Shown in pieces: positions 47,517 through 57,494 of a stretch of 64,000 nt of DNA; within the stretch, counting starts at the first letter, position 1; every line of letters begins with the position of its first letter. This stretch comes from Micrococcus sp. (lineage in GTDB: Bacteria > Actinomycetota > Actinomycetes > Actinomycetales > Micrococcaceae), in contig JASBVO010000006.1 in assembly GCA_029961105.1 (NCBI GenBank), positions 166,185 through 230,184 of the forward strand, given 5' to 3'. The position numbers and the translations under genes were made by a program. Below the pieces are notes generated by a model. That model did no database searches. It was not told the origin of the DNA and was given only the letters and a program-made list of their open reading frames with translations.

Positions 47517-48860
47517 TCAGGCGAACAGCGCCACCACCATCACCATGGGCAGGGAGACGATCGAGGCGATCGAGGTGACCATCGTCAGCGTCTTGAAGGT
47601 GCCCTGGGTGGACAGTCCGAGCAGTGCCTTGAACATCCAGAAGAAGTTGCTGTTGACCTGGAGGGCGAACATCGCGCCCGAGGCGATGGCTAGGCCGATG
47701 ACGATCGGCGAGACATCGATCGACCCGAGGATCGGCCCGATGATCCCGGCGGCGGTGATCGCGGCGACCGACACCGAGCCGATCGCCAGGTGCAGCGCCG
47801 CGGCGATGCACCAGGCCAGCAGGATGCTGAGGATGGCCGGTGCCCCGGCCTCGGCGGTGAAGAGCCCGGCCATGATCGTGTCCAGGCCGGTCTCCCCGAT
47901 GACGGCGCCAAGGGACCCGCCGATGCCGGTGATGAGCAGGATCTCCCCGGTGGTGTGGAACCCCTCGCTCATCGCCGTCCCCGTGCCGTCCGCCCCCAGG
48001 GCGCGTCGGCAGAGCAGGTAGGCACCGAGCAGGCCCGCGAAGAGCGCGAGGTTGGCGTTGCCGAGAAAGGCGATGACGTCGTTCGAGAACCCGAACAACT
48101 CGGCGAAGGCCCCGAACGCGATCATCACCAGCGGCACGAGGATGGGCAGCAGGGAGACGAACAGCGGGGGCGTGCGGGTGTCCTGCGTGACGAGCTCAGT
48201 GGTCTCCAGCTCGATCATCGCCTCGTCGACCCGCTCGTCCCTGGGCGGTTTCCAGTAGCGTCCGCGGAGCAGCTGGCGGAACACCAGGGTCGTCACGATC
48301 GCGGTCAGCGGGCCGAGCACGAAGCCGTAGAGCAGCCAGGTGCCGAGCGGAATCCCCATGAGTCCCGCGATGGATACCGCGGCCAGGCCCGGGACGACGA
48401 AGACGTAGCCGGCGAAGATGCCGGTGCCCAGCGCGCCGGACATGAGCGGCAGGCCCGCGGGACCGACGTAGGGCCCGGTCGACCGCGCCACGGGCGCGGC
48501 CAGCACCACCTGCACGTCCACGTAGATCGAGGGGAAGATCGTCGACATCGCCGCCGTCAGCGCGTACGGGAGCCGGCGCGCACCGACACCGTTGACCAGC
48601 AGGGTCACCATCTTCTGGAAGGCACCCATCGCGTGCAACAGCGCGCCGATGAGCACTCCGAAGCCGATCAGCAGGCCGACCTCGGCCATGATCTCGCCGA
48701 AGCCGGTGGCGATCGCCTCGATCGTGGCCGTGAACCCCACACCGGTGGCCAGGCCGAGGTAGAGGGAGCCGATGACCAGCGAGATCACCGGGTCGACCTT
48801 CAACCGGATGATCAGCACGACGATCACTGCGATGGCGATCACCGTGTGGAGGATGACCAT
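47517..48860 (-). CDS. GntP-family gluconate:H+ symporter
   Basis: RLKVDPVISLVIGSLYLGLATGVGFTATIEAIATGFGEIMAEVGLLIGFGVLIGALLHAMGAFQKM; STIFPSIYVDVQVVLAAPVARS. Confidence 0.9.
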   Translation of the reverse strand: MVILHTVIAIAVIVVLIIRLKVDPVISLVIGSLYLGLATGVGFTATIEAIATGFGEIMAEVGLLIGFGVLIGALLHAMGAFQKMVTLLVNGVGARRLPYALTAAMSTIFPSIYVDVQVVLAAPVARSTGPYVGPAGLPLMSGALGTGIFAGYVFVVPGLAAVSIAGLMGIPLGTWLLYGFVLGPLTAIVTTLVFRQLLRGRYWKPPRDERVDEAMIELETTELVTQDTRTPPLFVSLLPILVPLVMIAFGAFAELFGFSNDVIAFLGNANLALFAGLLGAYLLCRRALGADGTGTAMSEGFHTTGEILLITGIGGSLGAVIGETGLDTIMAGLFTAEAGAPAILSILLAWCIAAALHLAIGSVSVAAITAAGIIGPILGSIDVSPIVIGLAIASGAMFALQVNSNFFWMFKALLGLSTQGTFKTLTMVTSIASIVSLPMVMVVALFA

Positions 48861-49257
48861 GACGTGCTCCAATCGCAAGGCGGAGCGACGGCGTCCCCCG
48901 TCGTCACCGCCACGACGAGCACACCATCTGACGGCGGCAGTCCCAGTGTCAAGGCGTGGCCCCCGGCAGTGCGACCGGAGCCGGCGGGACGGCGTCGACC
49001 GTGCCGTCCAGGGGGCAGGTGCCCGTGCCGGACAGGTATCCGGCACGCATGCCACGGCGTCCCGACCGTCCATATCGTGGGAGGCGGGGGTGTGCCGTGC
49101 TGCCCGGCACGTCGCCGACGCCCGGGTCACGGGGGATGTCTGCGCATGTCTTCGATCGTGTCCATCGCGCACGCGGTGTTCCGGTCCGTCGGCACGGGGC
49201 ATCATCGTGCTGCCGGAGCACCAGGCACCGTACCGCTAGAGAGAGGAGACTGCGTCC

Positions 49258-49746
49258 GTGAAGCTCCGTACCCGCACCGTGACGGCCCTCGCCCTCGGAT
49301 TCACCGTGCTGGCCGCCACCGGATGCGCTGGCGGTCCCACCACCCCGCCGGACCCGACAGTCACGGTGACCGCCGCGGCCTCCGTCCCCGAATGGACGCG
49401 GAGCGTGAACCCTGAGTGGGACTTCCTGACCGCAATACGCTCGAGCGGCATGGACTTCACCCGGGACTGGGAGGCGGACCTGGAAGCCCTCGGCGTGGAC
49501 CTGGCGGAGACGGACACCTTCCAGCTGCGCAGCCAGGTGTGCGGAACCGCCATGGACGATGGTGAGGGCGACTACAACCCTGCCAGCCGGACGCACGAGT
49601 TCTGGCTGTCGTCGTTCTATGACGAGGTTCGCAGGATGGGCCGGGGTGGCGCCTGGGACGTTCCCCGCACGGTCGCGTACCACCACTGCCCGTCCCGGTT
49701 CGAGGCCGTGGGCGCCGTGCAGGAGTTGGAGGCCCGGTCCCGTTGA
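49258..49746 (+). CDS. hypothetical lipoprotein
   Basis: GTG start; MKLRTRTVTALALGFTVLAATGCAGGPTTPPDPTVTV lipobox. Confidence 0.7.
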   Translation: MKLRTRTVTALALGFTVLAATGCAGGPTTPPDPTVTVTAAASVPEWTRSVNPEWDFLTAIRSSGMDFTRDWEADLEALGVDLAETDTFQLRSQVCGTAMDDGEGDYNPASRTHEFWLSSFYDEVRRMGRGGAWDVPRTVAYHHCPSRFEAVGAVQELEARSR

Positions 49747-49791
49747 GCGTTCGTGTTGGCCCCGCAGGGGCAGCGGGGCAGTCTCAGCCGG

Positions 49792-50061
49792 TCAGGTCCT
49801 GCACGAGGTCCTGGATGCGTCCTCCGGTTCCGGCCCGAGGGGCGCGCTGTCTCCGTAGCCCGGCAGGTCCGGGGCGTAGACGGTGTACCGGTCCGCAAGC
49901 CGGGACAGCACCCCGCGCCAGTACGCCGAGCTCTCTCCCACCCCGTGCAACAGCAACAGCGGGCGGCCGGAGCCGGCGACGAGATAGTGGATCCACCTGC
50001 CGTTCAGGTGGAGTTCGCGTTGAGCGAGGCCCATGCGTGCCCGTTCCTCAGTGGTGACCAT
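49792..50061 (-). pseudogene. truncated alpha/beta hydrolase (N-terminal ~75 aa only)
   Basis: LHLNGRWIHYLVAGSGRPLLLLHGVGESSAYWRGVLSRLADRYTVYAPDLPGYGDSAPLG then short unrelated tail and stop; no nucleophile elbow. Confidence 0.65.
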
Positions 50062-50245
50062 CCAGTGCCGTCCTGTCCAGTCCGCTGCAGCCTGCCCCGA
50101 TCATTCCATGCCCGGGCATCCTGCCACCCCGGGCCGACCCGCCGGGACCGTCATCGGCCTTGCTCGGCACGGCGCCACAGGGGACGATGACCACAGCGCC
50201 AGATCGCGCATCACCGGCACGTCAGCACTGACCCCTGGAGGCACC

Positions 50246-51166
50246 ATGAGCCAGCCCACCATCGACTCAGCCACCCCCATGGTCATGCCCGCCGCCTTCT
50301 TCGGCCACGGCAACCCGATGAACGCCCTGGAGACCAACCGCTACACCTCCGCATGGAAGGCCTTCGGCGAGGCCGTGCCGACACCGCGGGCCATCCTCGT
50401 CGTCAGCGCCCACTGGTACATCAACGCCACCGCGGTCACCGCCATGCCGGACCCGCGCACCATCCACGACTTCTACGGCTTCCCGCAGGAGCTGTTCGAC
50501 CTCCAGTATCCGGCCCCCGGCCTGCCGGGGCTCGTCGAGGAGATCAGCGACACCGTCCACCCCACGTGGGTCGGCGCCGACGTGGACAGCTGGGGCATCG
50601 ACCACGGCACCTGGTCCGTGCTCACCCATGCCTTCCCGGACGCCTCCATCCCCGTGGTGCAGATGAGCATCAACGCGGACAAGCCGCTGGACTACCACCT
50701 CAAGCTCGGTGCGGACCTGGCCCCGCTGCGCGAGCAGGGCATCCTGATCGTGACCAGCGGGAACATCGTGCACAACCTGCGCAGCATGGACTGGAAGCGC
50801 ACCGACGACGGCTTCGACTGGGCGCACCGCTTCAACGAGGACGCCAAGGAACGCCTGCTCACCGATCCCACCGAGATGCCCACCCTGGACGCCCACGCGG
50901 ACTGGCACCACGCCGTGCCCACCCCGGACCACTTCATCCCGTCCCTGTACCTGGCCGGTCTGGCCGGTGCCGCGGGCAGCTCGGGGAGTGCCGCAGGCAC
51001 CGGGACTTCCGGCCAGCCGGGGATGGACGTGCTTGTAGACGGCTATTCCTACGGCTCGCTGTCCATGACGGCGTACACGCTGGGACTGGACTGCCCGGCG
51101 TCGCCGGACGGGGACGGCTCCCCCGTGCCACCGGTGGACCTGCCGCCGGACGGGTCCAACATCTGA
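50246..51166 (+). CDS. extradiol ring-cleavage dioxygenase, 4,5-DOPA dioxygenase (YgiD) family
   Basis: PAAFFGHGNPMNALETNRYTSAWKAFGEAVPTPRAILVVSAHWY; GIDHGTWSVLTHAFPDASIPVVQMSIN; GNIVHNLRSMDW. Confidence 0.92.
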   Translation: MSQPTIDSATPMVMPAAFFGHGNPMNALETNRYTSAWKAFGEAVPTPRAILVVSAHWYINATAVTAMPDPRTIHDFYGFPQELFDLQYPAPGLPGLVEEISDTVHPTWVGADVDSWGIDHGTWSVLTHAFPDASIPVVQMSINADKPLDYHLKLGADLAPLREQGILIVTSGNIVHNLRSMDWKRTDDGFDWAHRFNEDAKERLLTDPTEMPTLDAHADWHHAVPTPDHFIPSLYLAGLAGAAGSSGSAAGTGTSGQPGMDVLVDGYSYGSLSMTAYTLGLDCPASPDGDGSPVPPVDLPPDGSNI

Positions 51167-51792
51167 TGGAGTCGACGGTCCCCACGGAACCGCCCCCCGC
51201 GCCCGACTTCACCGTCAAGACGTCCCTGGCCGGTGACCTCGTCCGCCTGGTCCCCGCCACCCGTGAGCACGCCGCCACCCTGCACGGGCTGCTGGCGGAC
51301 CCGGAGGTCGGACGGCTCACCGGCTCGGTGCACACCTCCGACGCCGGCCCTGCCGGCGCTGCGCCGGCGATGCCCTGGAGCGTGGTGCAGCTGGAGGAGA
51401 TCTACGAACGCTGGTCCCGCGCGGATGACCGCCTTGTCTGGGTCATCGAGGAGCGTTCCTCCGGGGAGCTCGTCGGCGAGTCGGTGCTCCATGAGCTGGA
51501 CGAGGACAACCTTGCCTGCGGCTTCCGGATCTGGATCTCCGGGGCCCGGGACCGCGGACTGGGCACCGAGGCGGTGGAGCTGACAATCCGGCACGCCTTC
51601 GAGGACCAGCACCTGCACCGGGTGGGACTGGAGGTCTACGACTTCAACCCGCGGGCCCGCCACGTCTACGAGAAGGCCGGCTTCGTCCTGGAGGGCACGA
51701 TGCGCGAGGCCCTGCGGTTCGACGGCCACTGGGTCGACTGCCACGTCATGGGGCTCCTGGCCCGGGAGTGGCACGCACTGACCCGACGGTGA
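51166..51792 (+). CDS. GNAT-family N-acetyltransferase
   Basis: TGATGG overlap; VIEERSSGELVGESVLHELDEDNLACGFRIWISGARDRGLGTEAVELTIRHAFEDQHLHRVGLEVYDFNPRARHVYEKAGF. Confidence 0.92.
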   Translation: MESTVPTEPPPAPDFTVKTSLAGDLVRLVPATREHAATLHGLLADPEVGRLTGSVHTSDAGPAGAAPAMPWSVVQLEEIYERWSRADDRLVWVIEERSSGELVGESVLHELDEDNLACGFRIWISGARDRGLGTEAVELTIRHAFEDQHLHRVGLEVYDFNPRARHVYEKAGFVLEGTMREALRFDGHWVDCHVMGLLAREWHALTRR

Positions 51793-51892
51793 ACCCGCTC
51801 CGGTGAGACCCCGGCCCGTGGACCGCCGCCCCGTCCACCACCCCGTCCGCCAGCCGTTCACAGCGGGACGGCCCCCGGGCACACTGTCTGCC

Positions 51893-52258
51893 ATGGCTCA
51901 TGGAGACATCACCCACATCGACATCCCGGTGGCGGACGTCGGGCGCGCCACCGAGTTCTACGGCAACGTGTTCGGCTGGGACATCAATGAGTACCCCGGC
52001 TTCGAGGGCTATCCCATGTGGCGGGCGCCCAACCAGGTCAGCGGCGGGGGGCTCGCCCCGCGCAGCGAGGGCTTCACCCAGCCCCGGTCCACGGTGGAGG
52101 TCGACTCGATCGACGACACCCTCGCCAAGGTCACCGAGCTCGGCGGCGAGGTCCTCGCGCCGAAGACCGCCATCGACCAGACCAGCTGGTGGGCGGTCTT
52201 CCGGGACCTCGACGGGAACGAGATCGGTCTCTACGAGGGCCACACCTCGTCCGGTTGA
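51893..52258 (+). CDS. VOC family protein
   Basis: MAHGDITHIDIPVADVGRATEFYGNVFGWDINEYPGFEGYPMWR; CACACT 7 nt before ATG. Confidence 0.9.
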   Translation: MAHGDITHIDIPVADVGRATEFYGNVFGWDINEYPGFEGYPMWRAPNQVSGGGLAPRSEGFTQPRSTVEVDSIDDTLAKVTELGGEVLAPKTAIDQTSWWAVFRDLDGNEIGLYEGHTSSG

Positions 52259-52309
52259 ACCGCGTCACGGGCCCGCCCAGGGGGCCGGTCACGTCCTCCG
52301 GCGCCTCGC

Positions 52310-52936
52310 TCAGGTGAGGCGCATCGAGGTCAGGCAGGTCGGGTCCTCCGCGCCGGTGGCGATGTCCGCCGTCGCGCTCTTGCCCTGCGCCCGGACCTCG
52401 ATGGTTCCCTCGATGTCCGCCGGCAGCCAGAGGCCGACGAAGCCATTGGCGTAGGTGGTGCGGTCCTCGTCCAGCAGGACGGTTCCGTCCGCGGCGGTGA
52501 CGGTCACGTGCACGGGGATGTCCACGAGTTCGCCCTGGCAGCCGGACAGGCTGTGGTGGAAGCAGTCGTGGGTGGTGGTCTCGTAGGGGGCGACCGCCAG
52601 GTAGAACCGGCCCTCCGGCACGTCCAGGCCGACCTGCCGGTCCTGGTCGGCCAGCACCACCTGATCGGCGGTGACCGAGGCCGCGAGCCCCTTCTCCCGG
52701 TCCTCATGCGTGGAGTCCAGCGCCTCCACGACCTCCTCCGCGGACCCGCCCTCGAAGCCGTACTCCCCCAGCAGGGCCTCGACGTCGGCCGCGTCGGTCG
52801 CCACGCCCGGCACGGCGGCCGAGGACGTGGTCCCCGAGCCCGCGCCGGGGGCGGAGCATCCCGCCACGAGCAGCAGGGCCGCGGCGGCGGTCAGGACACG
52901 GGAGGCGGTGCGGATCTGAGGAGCGGCGGGGAACAT
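52310..52936 (-). CDS. CueP-family copper-binding lipoprotein
   Basis: Lipobox LLLVAGCS; ETTTHDCFHHSLSGCQGELVDIPVHVTVTAADGTVLLDEDRTTYANGFVGLWLPADIEGTIEVRAQGKS...DPTCLTSMRLT. Confidence 0.82.
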   Translation of the reverse strand: MFPAAPQIRTASRVLTAAAALLLVAGCSAPGAGSGTTSSAAVPGVATDAADVEALLGEYGFEGGSAEEVVEALDSTHEDREKGLAASVTADQVVLADQDRQVGLDVPEGRFYLAVAPYETTTHDCFHHSLSGCQGELVDIPVHVTVTAADGTVLLDEDRTTYANGFVGLWLPADIEGTIEVRAQGKSATADIATGAEDPTCLTSMRLT

Positions 52937-53035
52937 GCCCTCCATTCTGCCCCCGGATGAATCCTTTGGCGCCTCCCGTGACTGATGGAACAGTGGGCGG
53001 CACGGCACGCACGCCCGTGAGAGAAGGAGAACACC

Positions 53036-53695
53036 ATGGCGAAGTACCTGATCATCGGCGGACACGGCAAGGTGGCCCTGCGCACCGCCCCCCTGCTGGC
53101 ACAGGACGGCCACGAGGTCACCTCGGTCATCCGCAACCCCGATCACGCCGCTGACGTCGAGGCGGCGGGCGCCACGCCCCTGGTGCTCGACGTCGAGACC
53201 GCCTCACAGGATGAGCTCGCCCAGGCCTTCGCCGGGCAGGACGCGATCATCTGGTCCGCCGGGGCCGGTGGCGGCAACCCGGAGCGAACCTACGCTGTGG
53301 ACCGGGACGCGGCCATCCGCTCCATGGACGCCGCCGAGCAGGCCGGCGTGAAGCGCTACCTCATGGTCTCCTACTTGGGCGCCCGCCCGGCGCACGGTGT
53401 CCCGGAGGACGACTCCTTCCACCCCTACGCCACGGCCAAGGCCGCCGCCGACGACCACCTGCGCACGTCCAGCCTGGACTGGACCATCCTCGGCCCGGGC
53501 GCCCTCACCACGGAGGATCCGAGCGGGCGCATCCGGCTGGCCACCGCCGCCACCGTCGGGGAGCTGCGGGACACCTCCCGCGGCAACGTGGCGGAGGCCA
53601 TCCGCGCGGCCCTGGCCTCCGGGAACTCCATCGGCAAGCAGTACGAGTTCGTGGACGGCGAGGAGCCCGTCGCCGCCGTCTTCGCCCGGGCCTGA
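53036..53695 (+). CDS. NAD(P)-binding SDR-like (atypical) oxidoreductase
   Basis: MAKYLIIGGHGKVALRTAPLLAQDGHEVTSVIRNPDHAADVEAAGA; KRYLMVSYLGARP. Confidence 0.9.
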   Translation: MAKYLIIGGHGKVALRTAPLLAQDGHEVTSVIRNPDHAADVEAAGATPLVLDVETASQDELAQAFAGQDAIIWSAGAGGGNPERTYAVDRDAAIRSMDAAEQAGVKRYLMVSYLGARPAHGVPEDDSFHPYATAKAAADDHLRTSSLDWTILGPGALTTEDPSGRIRLATAATVGELRDTSRGNVAEAIRAALASGNSIGKQYEFVDGEEPVAAVFARA

Positions 53696-53823
53696 CGGCA
53701 GCCCCCGCCCGCGGTACGCAGGCCTCCCGGGGGCAGACAGCGCGCATGCGCCGGTGACATCCTGAAGGGGCGGTCCCGTCCACGTCCCGCGACGCAGTGT
53801 CCACCCCGACCCAGGAGCACACC

Positions 53824-54189
53824 ATGCCCCAGTTCATGATCTCCGTCTGGCACGCCCCAGGAACCCAGCAGCGGGCCCTGGGCCCCTATGACTCCGAGGA
53901 GGCCATGCACGCGGCATTTCAGGCGGTCAGCGAGTTCAACGAGTCGCTCCAGGCCGAGGGGGCGTGGGTCTTCGCCTGCGGCCTGACCGCGCCCGAGGAG
54001 TCCTCCGTGGTGGACGGGACCAACGGGGGCGAGCCCACGGTCACGAAGGGCCCCTATGCCGAGGCCTCGGCGCACCTGGGCGGGCTGTGGGTCGTGGAGG
54101 TCAACGTACCGGACCAGGCCCACGAGCTCGCGGCGCGCGCCTCGGCGGCGTGCGGCCAGCGGGTCGAGGTGCGCCAGCTGCAGGGCTGA
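53824..54189 (+). CDS. YCII-related protein
   Basis: MPQFMISVWHAPGTQQRALGPYDSEEAMHAAFQAVSEFNESLQAEGAWVFACGLTAPEES...TKGPYAEASAHLGGLWVVEV. Confidence 0.85.
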   Translation: MPQFMISVWHAPGTQQRALGPYDSEEAMHAAFQAVSEFNESLQAEGAWVFACGLTAPEESSVVDGTNGGEPTVTKGPYAEASAHLGGLWVVEVNVPDQAHELAARASAACGQRVEVRQLQG

Positions 54190-54196
54190 GCGCGGC

Positions 54197-54907
54197 CTAC
54201 CTCCGTCTCCCGGCGAGCAGCAGCCGGTCGAGTACCCACATCACGGCCGCCACCGCGAAGAAGAACGCCAGGATGGCCGCCAGGTAGACGGACACCCCGG
54301 CGTATCCCATGCGGGGAACGTCCATGATGCTGTACGGGTACCAGTCCAGCCACGGTCCGCGCAGCAGGGTGAACGCCAGCCAGGCCAGCGGGATCACCGC
54401 CGCCAGGCCGATCCGCCGCCACGTCACCTCCCCCTTGCGGTCGAAGAGCAGCCAGACCAACGGGGTCACGAGGGGGGTGATGACGTGCTGGATGGTGTCG
54501 TTGACCTGCTCCACGCGGGTCATCGGATCAGCGTCCCGCAACAGCACGTTGAACACCACCCCGGTGATGACGATGCACGCCACCCCGGCGATCCGTGCCG
54601 CGTGGAAGAGCTCCGAGCTGCGGCGCGGCCGGATGGCCAGCAGCAGCGAGGTGAGGCCCACCAGGAAATTCGACAGGAAGGTGAAGTACGTCGGCTGGTT
54701 CACCATGTGGTCCCAGCCGGCGGCGAACCCGCCCGCGAAGCCGGCGTCCACCGGCAGGCTGGAGGCCTTCCAGGACCCGATGTAGAAGCTCAGCCCGTTG
54801 CCGGTGAAGGACAGCAGCGCGGCGAGGATGTACACCACCCGTCCGACGTCGGCCCACCACGCCGGTGCGCGCCGCGCGGTCCGCTCGGTTCCGGAGACCA
54901 CGGCCAC
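54197..54907 (-). CDS. Pr6Pr family membrane protein
   Basis: FTGNGLSFYIGSWKA...MVNQPTYFTFLSNFLVGLTSLLLAIRP...QHVITPLVTPLVWLLFDRKGEVTWR. Confidence 0.8.
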   Translation of the reverse strand: MAVVSGTERTARRAPAWWADVGRVVYILAALLSFTGNGLSFYIGSWKASSLPVDAGFAGGFAAGWDHMVNQPTYFTFLSNFLVGLTSLLLAIRPRRSSELFHAARIAGVACIVITGVVFNVLLRDADPMTRVEQVNDTIQHVITPLVTPLVWLLFDRKGEVTWRRIGLAAVIPLAWLAFTLLRGPWLDWYPYSIMDVPRMGYAGVSVYLAAILAFFFAVAAVMWVLDRLLLAGRRR

Positions 54908-54912
54908 CGCGA

Positions 54913-55296
54913 TCAGTCCTGGTGCAGGCAGATGATGTTGCCGACCGTGTCATCGATCAGCGCATCGGTGCCTCCGTACTGCTGCTTGGTGGGCTCCATG
55001 ATGACCGCGGCACCCCGGGCCCGGATCTGCTCGAACTCCTCGGTGCCACCGGTCAGCGTCATGGCGAACGCCGGCATCCCGGACTGGCGGACCTCGTCCT
55101 GGTAGGCCTTCGCCGCACCCCGGGCGGCGTCGAGCACCAGGGACGCACCGCCGTCGGGCCCCGGGGCGCGCAGCGACAGCCAGCGGAAGTCCCCGGAGTC
55201 GAAGTCCGTCTCCACCTCGAAGCCGAGCACCTCGGTGTAGAACGCCTTCGCCGCGTCCTGGTCGTCCACGAGCAGGAACGCCTGGGTGATCTTCAT
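54913..55296 (-). CDS. VOC family protein
   Basis: MKITQAFLLVDDQDAAKAFYTEVLGFEVETDFDSGDFRWLSLRAPG. Confidence 0.9.
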   Translation of the reverse strand: MKITQAFLLVDDQDAAKAFYTEVLGFEVETDFDSGDFRWLSLRAPGPDGGASLVLDAARGAAKAYQDEVRQSGMPAFAMTLTGGTEEFEQIRARGAAVIMEPTKQQYGGTDALIDDTVGNIICLHQD

Positions 55297-55416
55297 GGGG
55301 AGCCTTTCGACGTGGGATGACGGGCCGGACCGCGTGCCGGACCCGCACCCCCTAGTGTGGGCACTGGAGAACGGCACCGCCAGCACATTCCGCCCAGCCA
55401 ACCAGGAGGACCCGGC

Positions 55417-55995
55417 ATGAGGATCGGCATCGTCATCGGCTCGGTACGCGAGGGACGTCTCGGCACGTCCGTGGGGGCGTGGGTGGCCGACCGCGCCCGG
55501 GCCCTGGACACCTCGGCGGTGCCCGGAGGGGTGGAGTGGCAGGTCCTGGACCTCAAGGACTTCCGCCTGCCGGTGATGACCGACGAGAACTGGGCGCAGG
55601 CCGCGGACGGCCCGGCCGAGGTGCACCGGTGGCGGGACGCCGTGGCTGCGTGCGACGGCTTCGTCTTCGTCAGCCCCGAGTACAACCGGAACATCCCCGG
55701 GGCGTTCAAGAACGCCTACGACCTGCTCTCCCGGCAGTGGATGGACAAGACCCTGGCGATCGTGGCCTACGGCGGGCTCGGCGGGGTGCGGGCCAACGAG
55801 GCCTGGCGGATCACCACCGCCGCGTACAACATGCACGTGGTGGGCGACTCCGTGAACCTGGTGCGCCGGATGGACTTCCCCGGTGGCGAGCTCGCCCTGA
55901 CCGACCACCACGACCGATCCCTGGACAAGGTCCTGCGCCGCCTCGTGGACCTCACCCGCGCCGTCAGCGCCGAGCGGGCCGTCACGGGCCGTTGA
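55417..55995 (+). CDS. NADPH-dependent FMN reductase family
   Basis: MRIGIVIGSVREGRLGTSVGAWV; DGFVFVSPEYNRNIPGAFKNAYDLLSRQWMDKTLAIVAYGGLGGVRA. Confidence 0.92.
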   Translation: MRIGIVIGSVREGRLGTSVGAWVADRARALDTSAVPGGVEWQVLDLKDFRLPVMTDENWAQAADGPAEVHRWRDAVAACDGFVFVSPEYNRNIPGAFKNAYDLLSRQWMDKTLAIVAYGGLGGVRANEAWRITTAAYNMHVVGDSVNLVRRMDFPGGELALTDHHDRSLDKVLRRLVDLTRAVSAERAVTGR

Positions 55996-56105
55996 CCCCC
56001 CGGGGCCTCGCCGGCACGCGAGCTCCCGCCGGCCGGATCCTCCTGCCGGAGGGCCAACCCCTCCCGGACCGTGGTCCCAGCCCCTTCCCTCCGGAGCCGC
56101 CTGCC

Positions 56106-56750
56106 ATGACCCGCCCGACGCCGGTCCCGGCACCCCCGGTGCCCCTGCGCACCGAGCGCTTGTCCCTGCGGTACTTCCGCGGTTCCGACGCCGGTGAGCT
56201 GCTGCGCTACTACGGTCGCCAGGACACCACCCGCTACCTGCTGGACGGGCCGTGGGATGCGGCCAGGGCCCGGCACGAAGTCGCTCGGCGCGCGGGCCGG
56301 CTGCACATCACCGCTGCCGGCTTCGCCGTGTGCCTGGTGGTCGAGGAGCCGGGCCCAACCCGTGCGGCCGGTGAGGACGGCGGCCGGCGCGGAGGCACGT
56401 CGCCGGGCGAGCCGGCCGGGGAAGGCGGCGGCGCCGTCGTCGGGGACATCACGTTGTGGGCCGTGGACGACTCCCTGTCCCTGGGGGAGATGAGCTGGGT
56501 GTTCGACCCGGATGCCGGCGGCCGCGGCCTGGCCACGGAGGCCGCCCGGGCGGTGCTGGACCTGGCCTTCGGCCACTACGGCATGCACCGGGTGCGCGTG
56601 CGGATGGACGCCCGCAACGCCGCCTCTGCCCGCCTCTGCGAGCGCCTGGGCTTCCGCCGCGAGGGGCTGCTGCGGCGGGACTGGCTGATCAGGGGCGAAT
56701 GGACGGACACCCTGGTCTACGGGATGCTTACCGAGGAGCGCCCACGGTGA
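56106..56750 (+). CDS. GNAT-family N-acetyltransferase
   Basis: LRTERLSLRYFRGSDAGELLRYYGRQDTTRYLLDGPWD...GDITLWAVDDSLSLGEMSWVFDPDAGGRGLATEAARAVLDLAFGHYGMHRVRVRMDARNAASARLCERLGFRREG. Confidence 0.93.
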   Translation: MTRPTPVPAPPVPLRTERLSLRYFRGSDAGELLRYYGRQDTTRYLLDGPWDAARARHEVARRAGRLHITAAGFAVCLVVEEPGPTRAAGEDGGRRGGTSPGEPAGEGGGAVVGDITLWAVDDSLSLGEMSWVFDPDAGGRGLATEAARAVLDLAFGHYGMHRVRVRMDARNAASARLCERLGFRREGLLRRDWLIRGEWTDTLVYGMLTEERPR

Positions 56751-56789
56751 GCGGATACTGTCGTCCCATCACCGTCCGAGGAGGCTCGA

Positions 56790-57150
56790 CGTCCCACAGC
56801 ACCCCGCCCAAGCCGGCACGCCCGCTGACCGTGCCGGAAGTGGCGGAGGTCGTTGCCGGGACGATCGGTGCGCTGGGAGTCGCGTCCCCCGTCGTCATCG
56901 GCCACTCCATGGGCTGCCAGGTCGTCGTGGACGCCATAGCGGGCCATCCGGAGCTGTGCTGCGCGTACGTGCTGATCGGCCCGACCGTCGACCCGGCGGC
57001 GCGACGGCCCCGGGGATTGTTGTCCGTCCGCACGCTCGGCACCAGGGAGATCGTGGACATCTTCTCGGTCCGCGCGGCACCGGAAGCCCTGGCGGTCCGG
57101 CCCCGAGCCGAGGGCGATGGCCGGGACGACGCCGTCGCCGACCTCCGCAG
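56790..57150 (+). pseudogene. alpha/beta hydrolase internal fragment
   Basis: PKPARPLTVPEVAEVVAGTIGALGVASPVVIGHSMGCQVVVDAIAGHPELCCAYVLIGPTVDPAARRP; lacks N-terminal HG motif and catalytic His region. Confidence 0.7.
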
Positions 57151-57494
57151 GGGCGCCCCCAGCGGCCCGCTAATCCTCCAGCTGGTCGTCACCGGTGGCC
57201 AGCAGGGCCAGGATGCGGGCGGACTCGGGAGCGTCCGACGTCTCGTGCGTGGTCATGCTGTGTCCCTTCGGGTCAAGTGCCGGCCTCGCGCCGGCGTCGG
57301 GTCCTCTTGAACTGTCAGAAGTACGCCATACTAGCCGGGACCCGCCGCGAGAGGGAGGCCGGTACAGCGGATTGACTTGGGGCTTTCTCCATCTGCGGCG
57401 CGTTCTCGGGCAGGGTCCCGCCGGCCTGGCCCGTGCCCGGGGGATCTCCAGGGCACGCGCATCGTTCCGCCCGCCCTGGCACCCAGGCCCGGGT

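Noticed and set aside
57170-57256. 28-aa minus-strand ORF MTTHETSDAPESARILALLATGDDQLED
   Set aside because: Plausible start but too short to support as a gene without conservation or expression data; may be a fragment.
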